From Alphaproteobacteria bacterium (GTDB lineage Bacteria > Pseudomonadota > Alphaproteobacteria > Kiloniellales > JAKSDN01), in assembly GCA_030598385.1 (NCBI GenBank), contig JAUVQB010000011.1:1-12020 (forward strand): DNA of 12,020 nt. Direction: 5' to 3'. A program made the translations under genes and the position numbers. This document shows positions 1 to 5,505 of this stretch, piece after piece; position 1 is the stretch's first letter, and each line of letters begins with the position of its first letter. Under the pieces are notes generated by a model. It made no database searches. It was given only the letters and a program-made list of their open reading frames with translations, and was not told the origin of the DNA.

Positions 1-31
1 CCTCGCGCGCCGGAACCCTCAGTGTCGCCAT
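1..31 (-). CDS. 5' end of an unidentified gene, cut by the window edge
   Basis: On the minus strand an ATG at 31-29 follows a strong ribosome site (GGGAGG, 5 nt upstream) and opens a frame reading MATLRVPARE before the window ends. A -10-like hexamer TATGAT lies at 67-62, about 31 nt before the ATG, but I see no convincing -35 box. It follows the membrane-protein gene at 115-453 with an 83-nt gap, on the same strand. Ten residues are too few to name a family. The call rests only on the ribosome site, the start codon and the -10-like sequence. Confidence 0.45.
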   Translation of the reverse strand, partial: MATLRVPARE

Positions 32-114
32 GCCCGCCTCCCTCTCGACCTCAAGAGCGGGATCATAGCCGCAAAGGCGGGATAGAGGGGAGTCGGGCGA
101 GAAATTGGCGGGCC

Positions 115-453
115 TCAAGAAAACTGCCTGCGCTTCTGCTTCCACCAGAGCCGGAAGGCGAGCCAGCGGGCCTTGACCCAGGGCAGGTCGAAAAACATCA
201 TCACCAGGCCGACGGGGATCATCCAGACGCCGAGCACCGGCAAAAATCCGAAGAGCCCGCCGATCACCAGCCCGGCGCCTATGAGGATTCGCGTCGCCCG
301 CGGCGCGGTGCGGACCTTGCGATAATAGGGATTGGGCCTGTCCAAAGGAAAACGGGGACCTGGTTGCTCAAAATCGGCGGCCGGCGCGCGGCCGGCCTCG
401 CCACCAGATCGGGTCGTTTGCCCTCCGGCGCAAGGGGCGGGCGAATTCTGCAC
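115..453 (-). CDS. small two-helix inner-membrane protein
   Basis: 112 residues. The first ~50 are polar and Pro/Gly/Arg-rich. Residues ~56-89 are continuously hydrophobic with a central LPVLGVWMIPVGL, which would give one or two short membrane helices broken at Gly/Pro. The tail is basic and Trp-rich (WLAFRLWWKQKRRQ), probably cytoplasmic. The Gly/Pro/Trp hinge followed by FDLPW resembles the small alphaproteobacterial membrane proteins of the PGPGW kind; that match is from memory. The start is uncertain. The GTG at 453 has no ribosome site, and a TATAAA hexamer at 468-463 would place the transcript start within a few bases of it, so the mRNA could be nearly leaderless or a TTG further in may be used. 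It follows the coiled-coil gene by 48 nt on the same strand. Function unknown. Confidence 0.72.
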   Translation of the reverse strand: MQNSPAPCAGGQTTRSGGEAGRAPAADFEQPGPRFPLDRPNPYYRKVRTAPRATRILIGAGLVIGGLFGFLPVLGVWMIPVGLVMMFFDLPWVKARWLAFRLWWKQKRRQFS

Positions 454-501
454 AACGCGGAGTTTATACCAAAGGACGTGGATATTGCGTCTCGCGCAGG
501 C

Positions 502-1161
502 TCAGGTTTCTCGGAGCCGGCCGGTCATCATGCTGACCCGCTTGAAGATATCCTGGACCGCACCGCTTTCCATCATGTCGGCCCGGCCGGGGGCGCCGTC
601 GACGTCCTTCAGTTCGCCGTCATCGGCGATCATTCGGGTCAGTTCCAGGGGCGGGCCGTTCTCGGCCTCTGCCTCCTCGTCCGGGATGGGCTCCCACTCG
701 GACTCGCCGGCATCCTCATCCTGCGCGCCCTCTTCCTGGCCATCTGCGTCGATCGTCCCGGCATCCAGCGCGCCGTTCCCGGACTTGTCCGACTTGCGCG
801 TCGCCTTTTCCGTGGCCTCCAGCGCGCCGTTCATAGAGCCGGCCTGGTCGCGGAGCCGGTCGACGCGGGCCTCGAGGTCGCACAGCACAATCCTTTCGCC
901 CGGCCCGTCGATCTTTTCGGCCATGGCCAAAAGAGACTGCAGCAGGGCGAGAGTTTGCGCGTTCTCTTCCCGGGCCTCGGCCAGCGCCCGGGTCAGCCGG
1001 TCGATCTCATGCCGACTCCGGACGACACCTTTTTCCACCTGATCCAGCAGGCTCGCCAACCGCTCGCCGCGCTGACGGCTGTCCTCGGCGACCTCGCCGA
1101 AACGCATGCCCACCGTCTCGACCCGCTGTTGCAGCTCGGAAAGCTCAACTCCCTGCCCCAT
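502..1161 (-). CDS. acidic coiled-coil protein of unknown function
   Basis: 219 residues from the ATG at 1161. I preferred this to an in-frame start 33 codons upstream because it has a GGAGG ribosome site 8 nt away, and the extra N-terminal residues are Arg/Gly-rich and look untranslated. Residues ~5-85 show heptad-like spacing of Leu/Val/Met (ELSELQQRVETV, RLASLLDQVEKGV, HEIDRLTRALAEA), suggesting a coiled coil. Residues ~130-190 are strongly acidic and low-complexity, hence probably disordered. A short C-terminal block, AVQDIFKRVSMMTGRLRET, looks helical and amphipathic. There is no signal peptide or membrane segment, so it is probably cytoplasmic. The layout (coiled coil, acidic linker, terminal helix) is typical of scaffold or adaptor proteins, but no partner can be named. 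I do not recognise the family. Confidence 0.7.
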   Translation of the reverse strand: MGQGVELSELQQRVETVGMRFGEVAEDSRQRGERLASLLDQVEKGVVRSRHEIDRLTRALAEAREENAQTLALLQSLLAMAEKIDGPGERIVLCDLEARVDRLRDQAGSMNGALEATEKATRKSDKSGNGALDAGTIDADGQEEGAQDEDAGESEWEPIPDEEAEAENGPPLELTRMIADDGELKDVDGAPGRADMMESGAVQDIFKRVSMMTGRLRET

Positions 1162-1169
1162 TTCAAATT

Positions 1170-1174
1170 CCTCC
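1170..1174 (-). promoter_or_regulatory. ribosome binding site fixing the coiled-coil gene start
   Basis: GGAGG (within GAGGGAGGAA) on the minus strand, 8 nt before the ATG at 1161. It decides this start over the longer in-frame alternative at 1260. Confidence 0.7.
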
Positions 1175-1346
1175 CTCGACTCCTCACGCGAGACCGGGCC
1201 CCGCCCTCTTCTCGCACCACTCCCCAACATAGAAACATTCAACAGGCTGGGACGTTCCACGGCTTCCCCAGATTGCGTATAGGGGGCCTACGGGAACCGG
1301 CGAGCGGGCAGGTTTTGCGCCATGTCCGCTTCGCTCATTCACGACG

Positions 1347-1397
1347 CCAGCCCGCTCCCCCTCCCAGTGCTGCGCACTGGGAGGGGGAGCGGGCTGG
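1347..1397. repeat. perfect 24-bp inverted repeat, probable dispersed intergenic palindrome
   Basis: The left arm 1347-1370 (CCAGCCCGCTCCCC and onward) is exactly complementary to the right arm 1374-1397, with a 3-nt TGC loop. It begins 34 nt past the stop of the minus-strand flavin monooxygenase gene. No T-run follows on either strand, so it is not a standard intrinsic terminator, although such a stem could protect an mRNA 3' end or slow polymerase. Its composition (CCGCTCCCCCTCCCA arms around a GTGC/GCAC tip) resembles dispersed palindromes seen between genes in many GC-rich alphaproteobacteria. That resemblance is from memory, and copy number cannot be judged from one window. Confidence 0.75.
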
Positions 1398-1430
1398 GGC
1401 CGCTATAAAGAACCCTTCAAGAGGCGTTGG

Positions 1431-2465
1431 TCAAGCGGTGAGACGAAAGCGGCCGGAGATTTGCGGCATGACCTCGTGGGCCAGGCGCTCGATCGACTCC
1501 AGAGTCTCTTCGTGGCTGGCGCCGATGCACATGTTGAGGTTGATCTCGTCGACGCCGAGCTCGGCGTAGAGGCTGAACTTCTCGGCCAGCTCCTCGGGCG
1601 TGCCGATAAAGAGCGCCTCGGCCAGGTCCTCGTGGGTCGCCTCGATCTCGATCGGCACGATGCGCCCGCCGGCCACCTGGCCCGGAGACTTGAACACGTT
1701 GTCGAAGCGCCGGTAGTAGCCGTAGGCGTGCTCGATCATGGCCTTGGTGTGAGCCGCATCGCGGGTGACGAAGCCGACCCGCAGGAGCGACAGGCGCGGG
1801 CGCGGCTCGCGCCCGGAGGCCTCGGCCCCCTCGAGGAAGCTGTCGACCTGCGCGCGGGCAAGGTCGAGCGAGCCTTGCAGCGGCGTCGTCTGGACGTTCC
1901 AGCCCCGCTTGGCGCAGTGGTAGAGGGCGAGCGGCGCCATGGCGGCGATCCAGATGGGCGGATGGGGCCGCTGCACCGGCCGCGGCATGATGGTCATGGG
2001 CGCGAAGCTGTAGTGGTCTCCCTCCCAGGACACCTCCTCCTCGCTGAGGAGCGCGATCAGCACCTCCAGGGACTCGTCGAAGATCTCGCGGCTCTTGGCG
2101 AAATCCACGCCGTAACGCTCGAACTCGTAAGGGAAGGCACCGCGGCCGACGCCGATCTGGATGCGCCCGCCGGTCAAGACGTCGGCCAGGGCCGCTTCGC
2201 CGGCCATGCGCCGCATGTCGTTGAGCGGCAGCACCGCGACGGCCGTGGTGATGGGGATGCGCTCGGTGACGCTCGCGACCTTCACCGCCAGCATGAAGGG
2301 ATTGGGGTTCATCAGGATGTTGATGAAGTGGTGCTCGGGCACCGTCAGGCCGCAATAGCCGAGCCGCTCGGCCGCCTCGGCCATCTCCAGCATCTCGCCG
2401 TAGACCTCAGCCGTCGAGGCCTTGCTCTCCGGGCAATAACAAGAGAGAAACAGGCTGAATTCCAT
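1431..2465 (-). CDS. LLM-class (luciferase-like) flavin-dependent monooxygenase
   Basis: 344 residues, a usual length for the bacterial luciferase-like TIM-barrel family, which uses reduced flavin and oxygen to oxidise a small organic substrate in the cytoplasm. Family marks are an N-terminal beta strand MEFSLFLS, the EHHF motif at 44-47, TGGRIQIGVGRG at ~98-109, and YSFAPMTIMPRPVQRPHPPIWIAA at ~152-175, the loop and strand typical of the family. The ATG at 2465 was chosen because GGGAGG lies 5 nt upstream; a longer in-frame start 13 codons earlier has no such site. It follows the LysR gene by 113 nt on the same strand, so both may be in one operon. The substrate cannot be read from sequence. 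The EHHF subgroup is broad, and the protein is shorter than typical SsuD alkanesulfonate monooxygenase. Confidence 0.9.
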   Translation of the reverse strand: MEFSLFLSCYCPESKASTAEVYGEMLEMAEAAERLGYCGLTVPEHHFINILMNPNPFMLAVKVASVTERIPITTAVAVLPLNDMRRMAGEAALADVLTGGRIQIGVGRGAFPYEFERYGVDFAKSREIFDESLEVLIALLSEEEVSWEGDHYSFAPMTIMPRPVQRPHPPIWIAAMAPLALYHCAKRGWNVQTTPLQGSLDLARAQVDSFLEGAEASGREPRPRLSLLRVGFVTRDAAHTKAMIEHAYGYYRRFDNVFKSPGQVAGGRIVPIEIEATHEDLAEALFIGTPEELAEKFSLYAELGVDEINLNMCIGASHEETLESIERLAHEVMPQISGRFRLTA

Positions 2466-2470
2466 TCCAT

Positions 2471-2476
2471 CCTCCC
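2471..2476 (-). promoter_or_regulatory. ribosome binding site fixing the flavin monooxygenase start
   Basis: GGGAGG on the minus strand, 5 nt before the ATG at 2465. A second ATG at 2470, in another frame, sits inside the spacer and leads nowhere. Confidence 0.7.
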
Positions 2477-2534
2477 GGGCGCCGGCACCTTCGAGTGTCA
2501 GCATGTCTCAGAGCGAAACATTTGGAAAACGAAT

Positions 2535-2545
2535 TGTTCTGAACA
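2535..2545. promoter_or_regulatory. candidate operator dyad upstream of the flavin monooxygenase gene
   Basis: TGTTC-T-GAACA is an odd-centre palindrome about 70 bp upstream of the monooxygenase start, in an AT-rich gap (2466-2578) that stands out from the GC-rich surroundings. Outer ACGAA and TTCGT arms flank it asymmetrically. The GTTCAG half-site also occurs in the dyad in front of the adjacent lysR gene (3492-3510), so the same LysR protein may bind both. There is no experimental support in the sequence itself. Confidence 0.35.
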
Positions 2546-2578
2546 GATAGTTCGTATTTTTTGAATATTCTCAGAGGA

Positions 2579-3478
2579 TCAAGCGCCGGGAAAGGGGTGG
2601 GTCATGAGGTCCAGGTCCGCGAAGCGGTTGCCCAGTTTCTTCAGCACCGCCACCGCGTCTTCGAACCAGTCGGCCTTGGCCACGTGGCCCGCCATATAGG
2701 GCGAGCGGGCAAGGAAGGCCGGGCGGGTGAACTCCGGCGCCTGCGCCACCAGATGGAGCCGGCCGGCGTCCAAATGCCCGCGCACCGCCCGTAGCGGCAG
2801 ATGGCCCGAGCCGCCCCGCGCCAGGATGTGCCGCAGGGCGAAGGCGCCGTCGCCGAAGCTGATGGGCGAGGTCTCGCTCGCCGGATAGGCCAGCGCATGA
2901 GCGCGCCGGAAGGCCTCGCCCCAATCGACGGTGATGTAGCCCGGGTCCCAGTCCCTCAGCGGCCGCTTTTCCCGCGACACCAGCACCAGGCGGTCGGAGA
3001 AGATCGGCTCGCTTCCGAACTCACCCTTCAGCGCGTCGCCGAAGGTGACGGCGCAATCGATCAGGCCGCTCGCCAGCCAGCGGTTCAGCGCCTCGCCGTC
3101 GCCGGCCCAGACCTGCAGGGCGATTTCCGGCCGCTCGTGGGCGAACCAGGCGAGCCAGTCGTCGACGCCGCCGTCCCAGAGGTCGACCTCGTAGCCGATG
3201 TTCAGCGTGCCCTCGAAGGGTTCCGGCAGGGCGATCTCCTGCTGCGCCTGGTGCCAGATCTGCACCAGCATCTCGGCATAGCGGCGGAACTTGAAGCCGG
3301 CGTTGGTCAGGCCGACGCCGGACTTGCTGCGCACCAGGAGGCGCCGGCCGAGCTCGTCCTCCAGGGTGTTGATGCGCATGGTCACCGTCGACTGGGTGAC
3401 GTTCAGCCGTTCGGCCGCCCGGTTCAGGTTGCCGGCTTCGAGCACTTCCAGGAAAGTGCGCGCCAATTGGATGTTCAT
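2579..3478 (-). CDS. LysR-family transcriptional regulator (module 1)
   Basis: 299 residues, the normal LysR length. The N-terminal winged helix-turn-helix is clear: LARTFLEVLEAGNLNRAAERLNVTQSTVTMRINTLEDELGRRLLVR, with recognition helix ~28-40. An effector-binding domain follows from ~residue 88 (FEGTLNIGYEVDLWDGG...). Its tail, ending near MTHPFPGA, is somewhat divergent from the common LysR C-terminus. The ATG at 3478 is the canonical LysR start (MNIQLARTFL) and has a weak GGGGG ribosome site. It lies between the alpha/beta hydrolase (93 nt upstream) and the monooxygenase (113 nt downstream), all on the minus strand. A T-N11-A dyad sits directly in front of the gene, as expected for an autoregulated LysR. 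It probably controls the neighbouring catabolic genes; the inducer is unknown. Confidence 0.93.
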   Translation of the reverse strand: MNIQLARTFLEVLEAGNLNRAAERLNVTQSTVTMRINTLEDELGRRLLVRSKSGVGLTNAGFKFRRYAEMLVQIWHQAQQEIALPEPFEGTLNIGYEVDLWDGGVDDWLAWFAHERPEIALQVWAGDGEALNRWLASGLIDCAVTFGDALKGEFGSEPIFSDRLVLVSREKRPLRDWDPGYITVDWGEAFRRAHALAYPASETSPISFGDGAFALRHILARGGSGHLPLRAVRGHLDAGRLHLVAQAPEFTRPAFLARSPYMAGHVAKADWFEDAVAVLKKLGNRFADLDLMTHPFPGA

Positions 3479-3491
3479 GAAGCCCCCGCTC

Positions 3492-3510
3492 AGTTCAAGA
3501 GACCTGAACT
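3492..3510. promoter_or_regulatory. LysR-type operator candidate (T-N11-A dyad)
   Basis: AGTTCA-N7-TGAACT is a perfect 6-bp-arm inverted repeat. Its inner part fits the T-N11-A pattern typical of LysR binding sites. It begins 14 nt upstream of the lysR start codon, a position suited to autorepression. Confidence 0.45.
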
Positions 3511-3571
3511 TAGCAGGGAGAGACTTCGGAGTCTTCGAACTTGGTGCTGTCAGTGCGTGACGGAAGGACTT

Positions 3572-4360
3572 TCAGGACTCCAGCTTGGTCACGAAGGCGG
3601 CGATGCGCTCGGCGACCAGGTCCGGCGCTTCCAGGAGCACGGCATGGCGCAGCTCCGGGAAGATCTCCAACTCGGCGCCGGGGATGCGCTCGGCCATGGC
3701 CTTGGCGATGCGCGGGCTGGAGCCGACGTCGTTCTCGCCGGTGAAGATCAGGGTCGGCGCCGTGATGCGGTGCAGCTCGCCGCCCAGCTCGCTTTCGGCA
3801 TAGATGCGGAAGGCGTTGGCGAAGGAGTTCGCGTCGGTCTCCAAGACCCGCGCCTTGCGCCGGGCGATCACCTCCGGATGGGCCGCCTGGAATGCGGGCG
3901 TGAACCAGCGCTCTATGGCCCGATCGATGATGAAGGCGACCCCCTCGCGCTCGACCATGCGCGCCAGGCCGAGGATCGCCTCGCGCTCCTCGGGCGTGCG
4001 GCAGGCCGCGGTGCTGACCAGGATGGCGCTCTTGGTCCGCGCGGGATGCTTGAGCGCGAAGGCCTGGGCGATCACGCCGCCGAGGGAATGGCCGGCCAGA
4101 TGGCACGCGGAGATGCCGCGGGCGTCCAGGAGCGCCGCCAAGTCGTCGACATAGGCGTCGAGCTGGTAGCGGCCCGGCACCACCTCGCTTTGCCCATGGC
4201 CGCGCAGGTCGTAGCTGAGGCACGCGAAGCGGTCGCACAACAGCGGCACCAGCCCGGCCCAGGACTCGGTCGAGGCGCCGATGCCGTGGATCATGGTGAT
4301 CAGCGGCCCCTCGCCCTCCAGTTGGGCGTGGGTGCGGGGAGATGTCGCGGGCACAGTCAT
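3572..4360 (-). CDS. alpha/beta-fold hydrolase, enol-lactonase-like
   Basis: 262 residues from the ATG at 4360. The fold is clear: oxyanion loop IHGIG at 24-28, YDLRGHGQS at 50-58, nucleophile elbow GHSLGG at 90-95 (Ser92), TGENDVGSS with acid Asp211, and catalytic His239 in ELRHAVLLEAP. All three catalytic residues are present. The layout resembles 3-oxoadipate enol-lactonase (PcaD-like) and related esterases, but many hydrolases share it, so a C-O or C-C ester/lactone hydrolase is as far as I would go. An in-frame ATG at 4384 would add eight residues; neither start has a clear ribosome site. It heads a minus-strand run with lysR and the flavin monooxygenase. A monooxygenase next to an esterase/lactonase is a common catabolic pairing. 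Confidence 0.9.
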   Translation of the reverse strand: MTVPATSPRTHAQLEGEGPLITMIHGIGASTESWAGLVPLLCDRFACLSYDLRGHGQSEVVPGRYQLDAYVDDLAALLDARGISACHLAGHSLGGVIAQAFALKHPARTKSAILVSTAACRTPEEREAILGLARMVEREGVAFIIDRAIERWFTPAFQAAHPEVIARRKARVLETDANSFANAFRIYAESELGGELHRITAPTLIFTGENDVGSSPRIAKAMAERIPGAELEIFPELRHAVLLEAPDLVAERIAAFVTKLES

Positions 4361-4389
4361 GGGCGCTGACTTAGTCCATTCCATGGGAG

Positions 4390-4423
4390 GCGGCAATCTA
4401 AACCCGGCGCACGGCATTGCCGC
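4390..4423. promoter_or_regulatory. inverted repeat in the hydrolase/dioxygenase divergent promoter region
   Basis: GCGGCAAT (4390-4397) and ATTGCCGC (4416-4423) form a perfect 8-bp inverted repeat with an 18-nt spacer, in the 141-nt gap between the divergently transcribed hydrolase and dioxygenase genes. On the minus strand a weak promoter-like pair (TTGCGG, then TTTAGAT about 17 nt later) overlaps it. It may be an operator shared by both genes. It differs from the T-N11-A dyads elsewhere in the window. Confidence 0.3.
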
Positions 4424-4488
4424 AACAATTTCGCATGACTCGGCGGCCGAAGCGTTGCTAGGCTCCGCCCCAATAACGTCTTGAGTCC

Positions 4489-4493
4489 GGAGG
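4489..4493 (+). promoter_or_regulatory. ribosome binding site fixing the dioxygenase start
   Basis: GGAGG (followed by another G), 8 nt before the ATG at 4502. It decides this ATG over an in-frame TTG at 4481, which the site itself overlaps. Confidence 0.7.
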
Positions 4494-4501
4494 GTTTCGT
4501 C

Positions 4502-5374
4502 ATGACGGCCGCGCCCTTTTCGATCGCTCCCCTGACCCCCGCCATCGGGGCCGAGATCTCCGGCCTCGATCTTTCCGAGCCTCTGGAAGCCGAGACCCTC
4601 GACGCGGTCTATCAGGCGCTGCTCGACCATTTGGTGATCTTCTTCCGCGGCCAGGACCTGCCGCCGGCGGCCCACCTGGCCTTCGCCGAGAGCTTCGGCG
4701 AGATCGACAAGCCGCATCCGATCTACCCCCACGCCGAGGGCCATCCGAACGTGGTGCTGCTGAAGCACGGGCCCGATCACAAGCCGGACACCGACGAATG
4801 GCACACCGACCTGACCTACTACGAGGCGCCGCCCTTCGCCTCGATCCTCTACGCCATGGAGGTGCCGGCGAGCGGCGGCGACACCCTCTGGGCTAACATG
4901 TATGCCGCCTACGACGCGCTGCCGCCGGAAATCAAGAGCCACATCGACGGCCTGGAGGCGATCCACGACATGGGTGACTTCCGCAACGACTTCCTGGCGG
5001 CCGGCGGGCTCGAAGGCCTCAACCAGGCGATGGCGCGCCAGGGCTCGGCGGTGCATCGCGTGGCGCCGCACCACCCCGTGACCGGCCGGCGCCATCTTTT
5101 CGTCAACCCGCCCTTCACGCGCCTCATCACCACCATGAACCTGCGCGAGAGCGACCGGCTGCTGCGCTATCTCTTCGACCACATCGCCCAGCCGGAATTC
5201 CAGATGCGCTTCCGTTGGCGCCCGGGCTCGCTCGCCATGTGGGACAACCGGGTGACCCAGCACTATGCGGTCGACGACTACCGACCCCAGATGCGCACCA
5301 TGCACCGGGTGACGGTGGTGAACGACCGCCGCGCCCGCGAGGGCTGGCGCCCGGCAACGCGGCTGGTCGGGTGA
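4502..5374 (+). CDS. TauD/TfdA-family Fe(II)/2-oxoglutarate-dependent dioxygenase
   Basis: 290 residues, the usual TauD length. Such enzymes couple oxidative decarboxylation of 2-oxoglutarate to hydroxylation of a substrate, often releasing sulfite or sulfate. The iron triad is intact: His101 and Asp103 in EWHTDLTYY, and His254 in NRVTQHYA. Arg265 and Arg269 in RTMHRVTV match the arginines that hold 2-oxoglutarate and the sulfonate in E. coli TauD. From memory of TauD, pocket residues His70, Tyr73 and Phe206 correspond to His72, Tyr75 (PHPIYPHAEG) and Phe205 (NPPFT), while Asn95 appears replaced by Thr97. A sulfonate or sulfate-ester substrate is therefore plausible, but taurine itself is unproven because no tauABC transport genes are in view. 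The gene is divergent from the hydrolase-lysR-monooxygenase run. Confidence 0.93.
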   Translation: MTAAPFSIAPLTPAIGAEISGLDLSEPLEAETLDAVYQALLDHLVIFFRGQDLPPAAHLAFAESFGEIDKPHPIYPHAEGHPNVVLLKHGPDHKPDTDEWHTDLTYYEAPPFASILYAMEVPASGGDTLWANMYAAYDALPPEIKSHIDGLEAIHDMGDFRNDFLAAGGLEGLNQAMARQGSAVHRVAPHHPVTGRRHLFVNPPFTRLITTMNLRESDRLLRYLFDHIAQPEFQMRFRWRPGSLAMWDNRVTQHYAVDDYRPQMRTMHRVTVVNDRRAREGWRPATRLVG

Positions 5375-5447
5375 GCCACGCGCTTCGGCGCGAAGCGGAC
5401 GCACCTTGCACAGTGTGAGGGTAATGCGCGACTGCCGCGCCGCAAGT

Positions 5448-5485
5448 TGACCGACCGGTGGGACCGGTCTCTCACCGGCCGGTCA
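5448..5485. terminator. hairpin between convergent genes, possible bidirectional terminator
   Basis: TGACCGACCGGTG (5448-5460) and CACCGGCCGGTCA (5473-5485) form a 13-bp stem with a 12-nt loop. The single mismatch (A/C) becomes a G-U pair in the minus-strand transcript. It lies between the stop codons of the dioxygenase (plus) and the solute-binding protein (minus). No T-run follows on either side, so a Rho-independent role is not certain. A smaller stem, GAAGGC-N4-GCCTTC at 5499-5514, overlaps the end of the binding-protein gene. Confidence 0.4.
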
Positions 5486-5505
5486 TTAAGTCCATCTTGA
5501 AGGCT

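Larger units (their letters stand above)
1162..1430. other. intergenic region between two minus-strand genes
   Basis: Non-coding gap between the coiled-coil gene and the flavin monooxygenase gene. It holds the ribosome site of the coiled-coil gene at the left and the long palindrome at 1347-1397 at the right. On the minus strand the middle has TTGAAT and TATGTT hexamers near 1215-1235, but their spacing is wrong for a sigma-70 promoter, so I assign no promoter. Confidence 0.6.

Noticed and set aside
32..98. Imperfect long-range pairing GCCCGCCTCCCTCT with AGAGGGGAGTCGGGC as a terminator after the membrane-protein gene
   Set aside because: It has a bulge, a mismatch and a ~38-nt loop, and it overlaps the ribosome site of the next gene. 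Too weak to call.
1347..1397. Calling the long palindrome a Rho-independent terminator
   Set aside because: The stem is long enough, but no T-run follows on either strand. A dispersed palindrome or mRNA 3'-end element fits better.
22..1569. Long plus-strand reading frame of 515 codons across the first 1.5 kb
   Set aside because: It is antisense to three minus-strand genes with ribosome sites or family features, its composition is low-complexity Arg/Pro/Gly, and it crosses the 1347-1397 palindrome. It is a shadow frame of GC-rich DNA.
2801..4369. 522-codon plus-strand frame antisense to lysR and the hydrolase
   Set aside because: It overlaps two recognisable minus-strand genes and the gap between them, and shows no domain.
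4361..5404. N-terminal extension of the hydrolase frame through the dioxygenase gene (610 codons in total)
   Set aside because: The fold begins just after 4360 and the extension is antisense to the TauD-like gene. It is only a run without stops, not a fusion protein.
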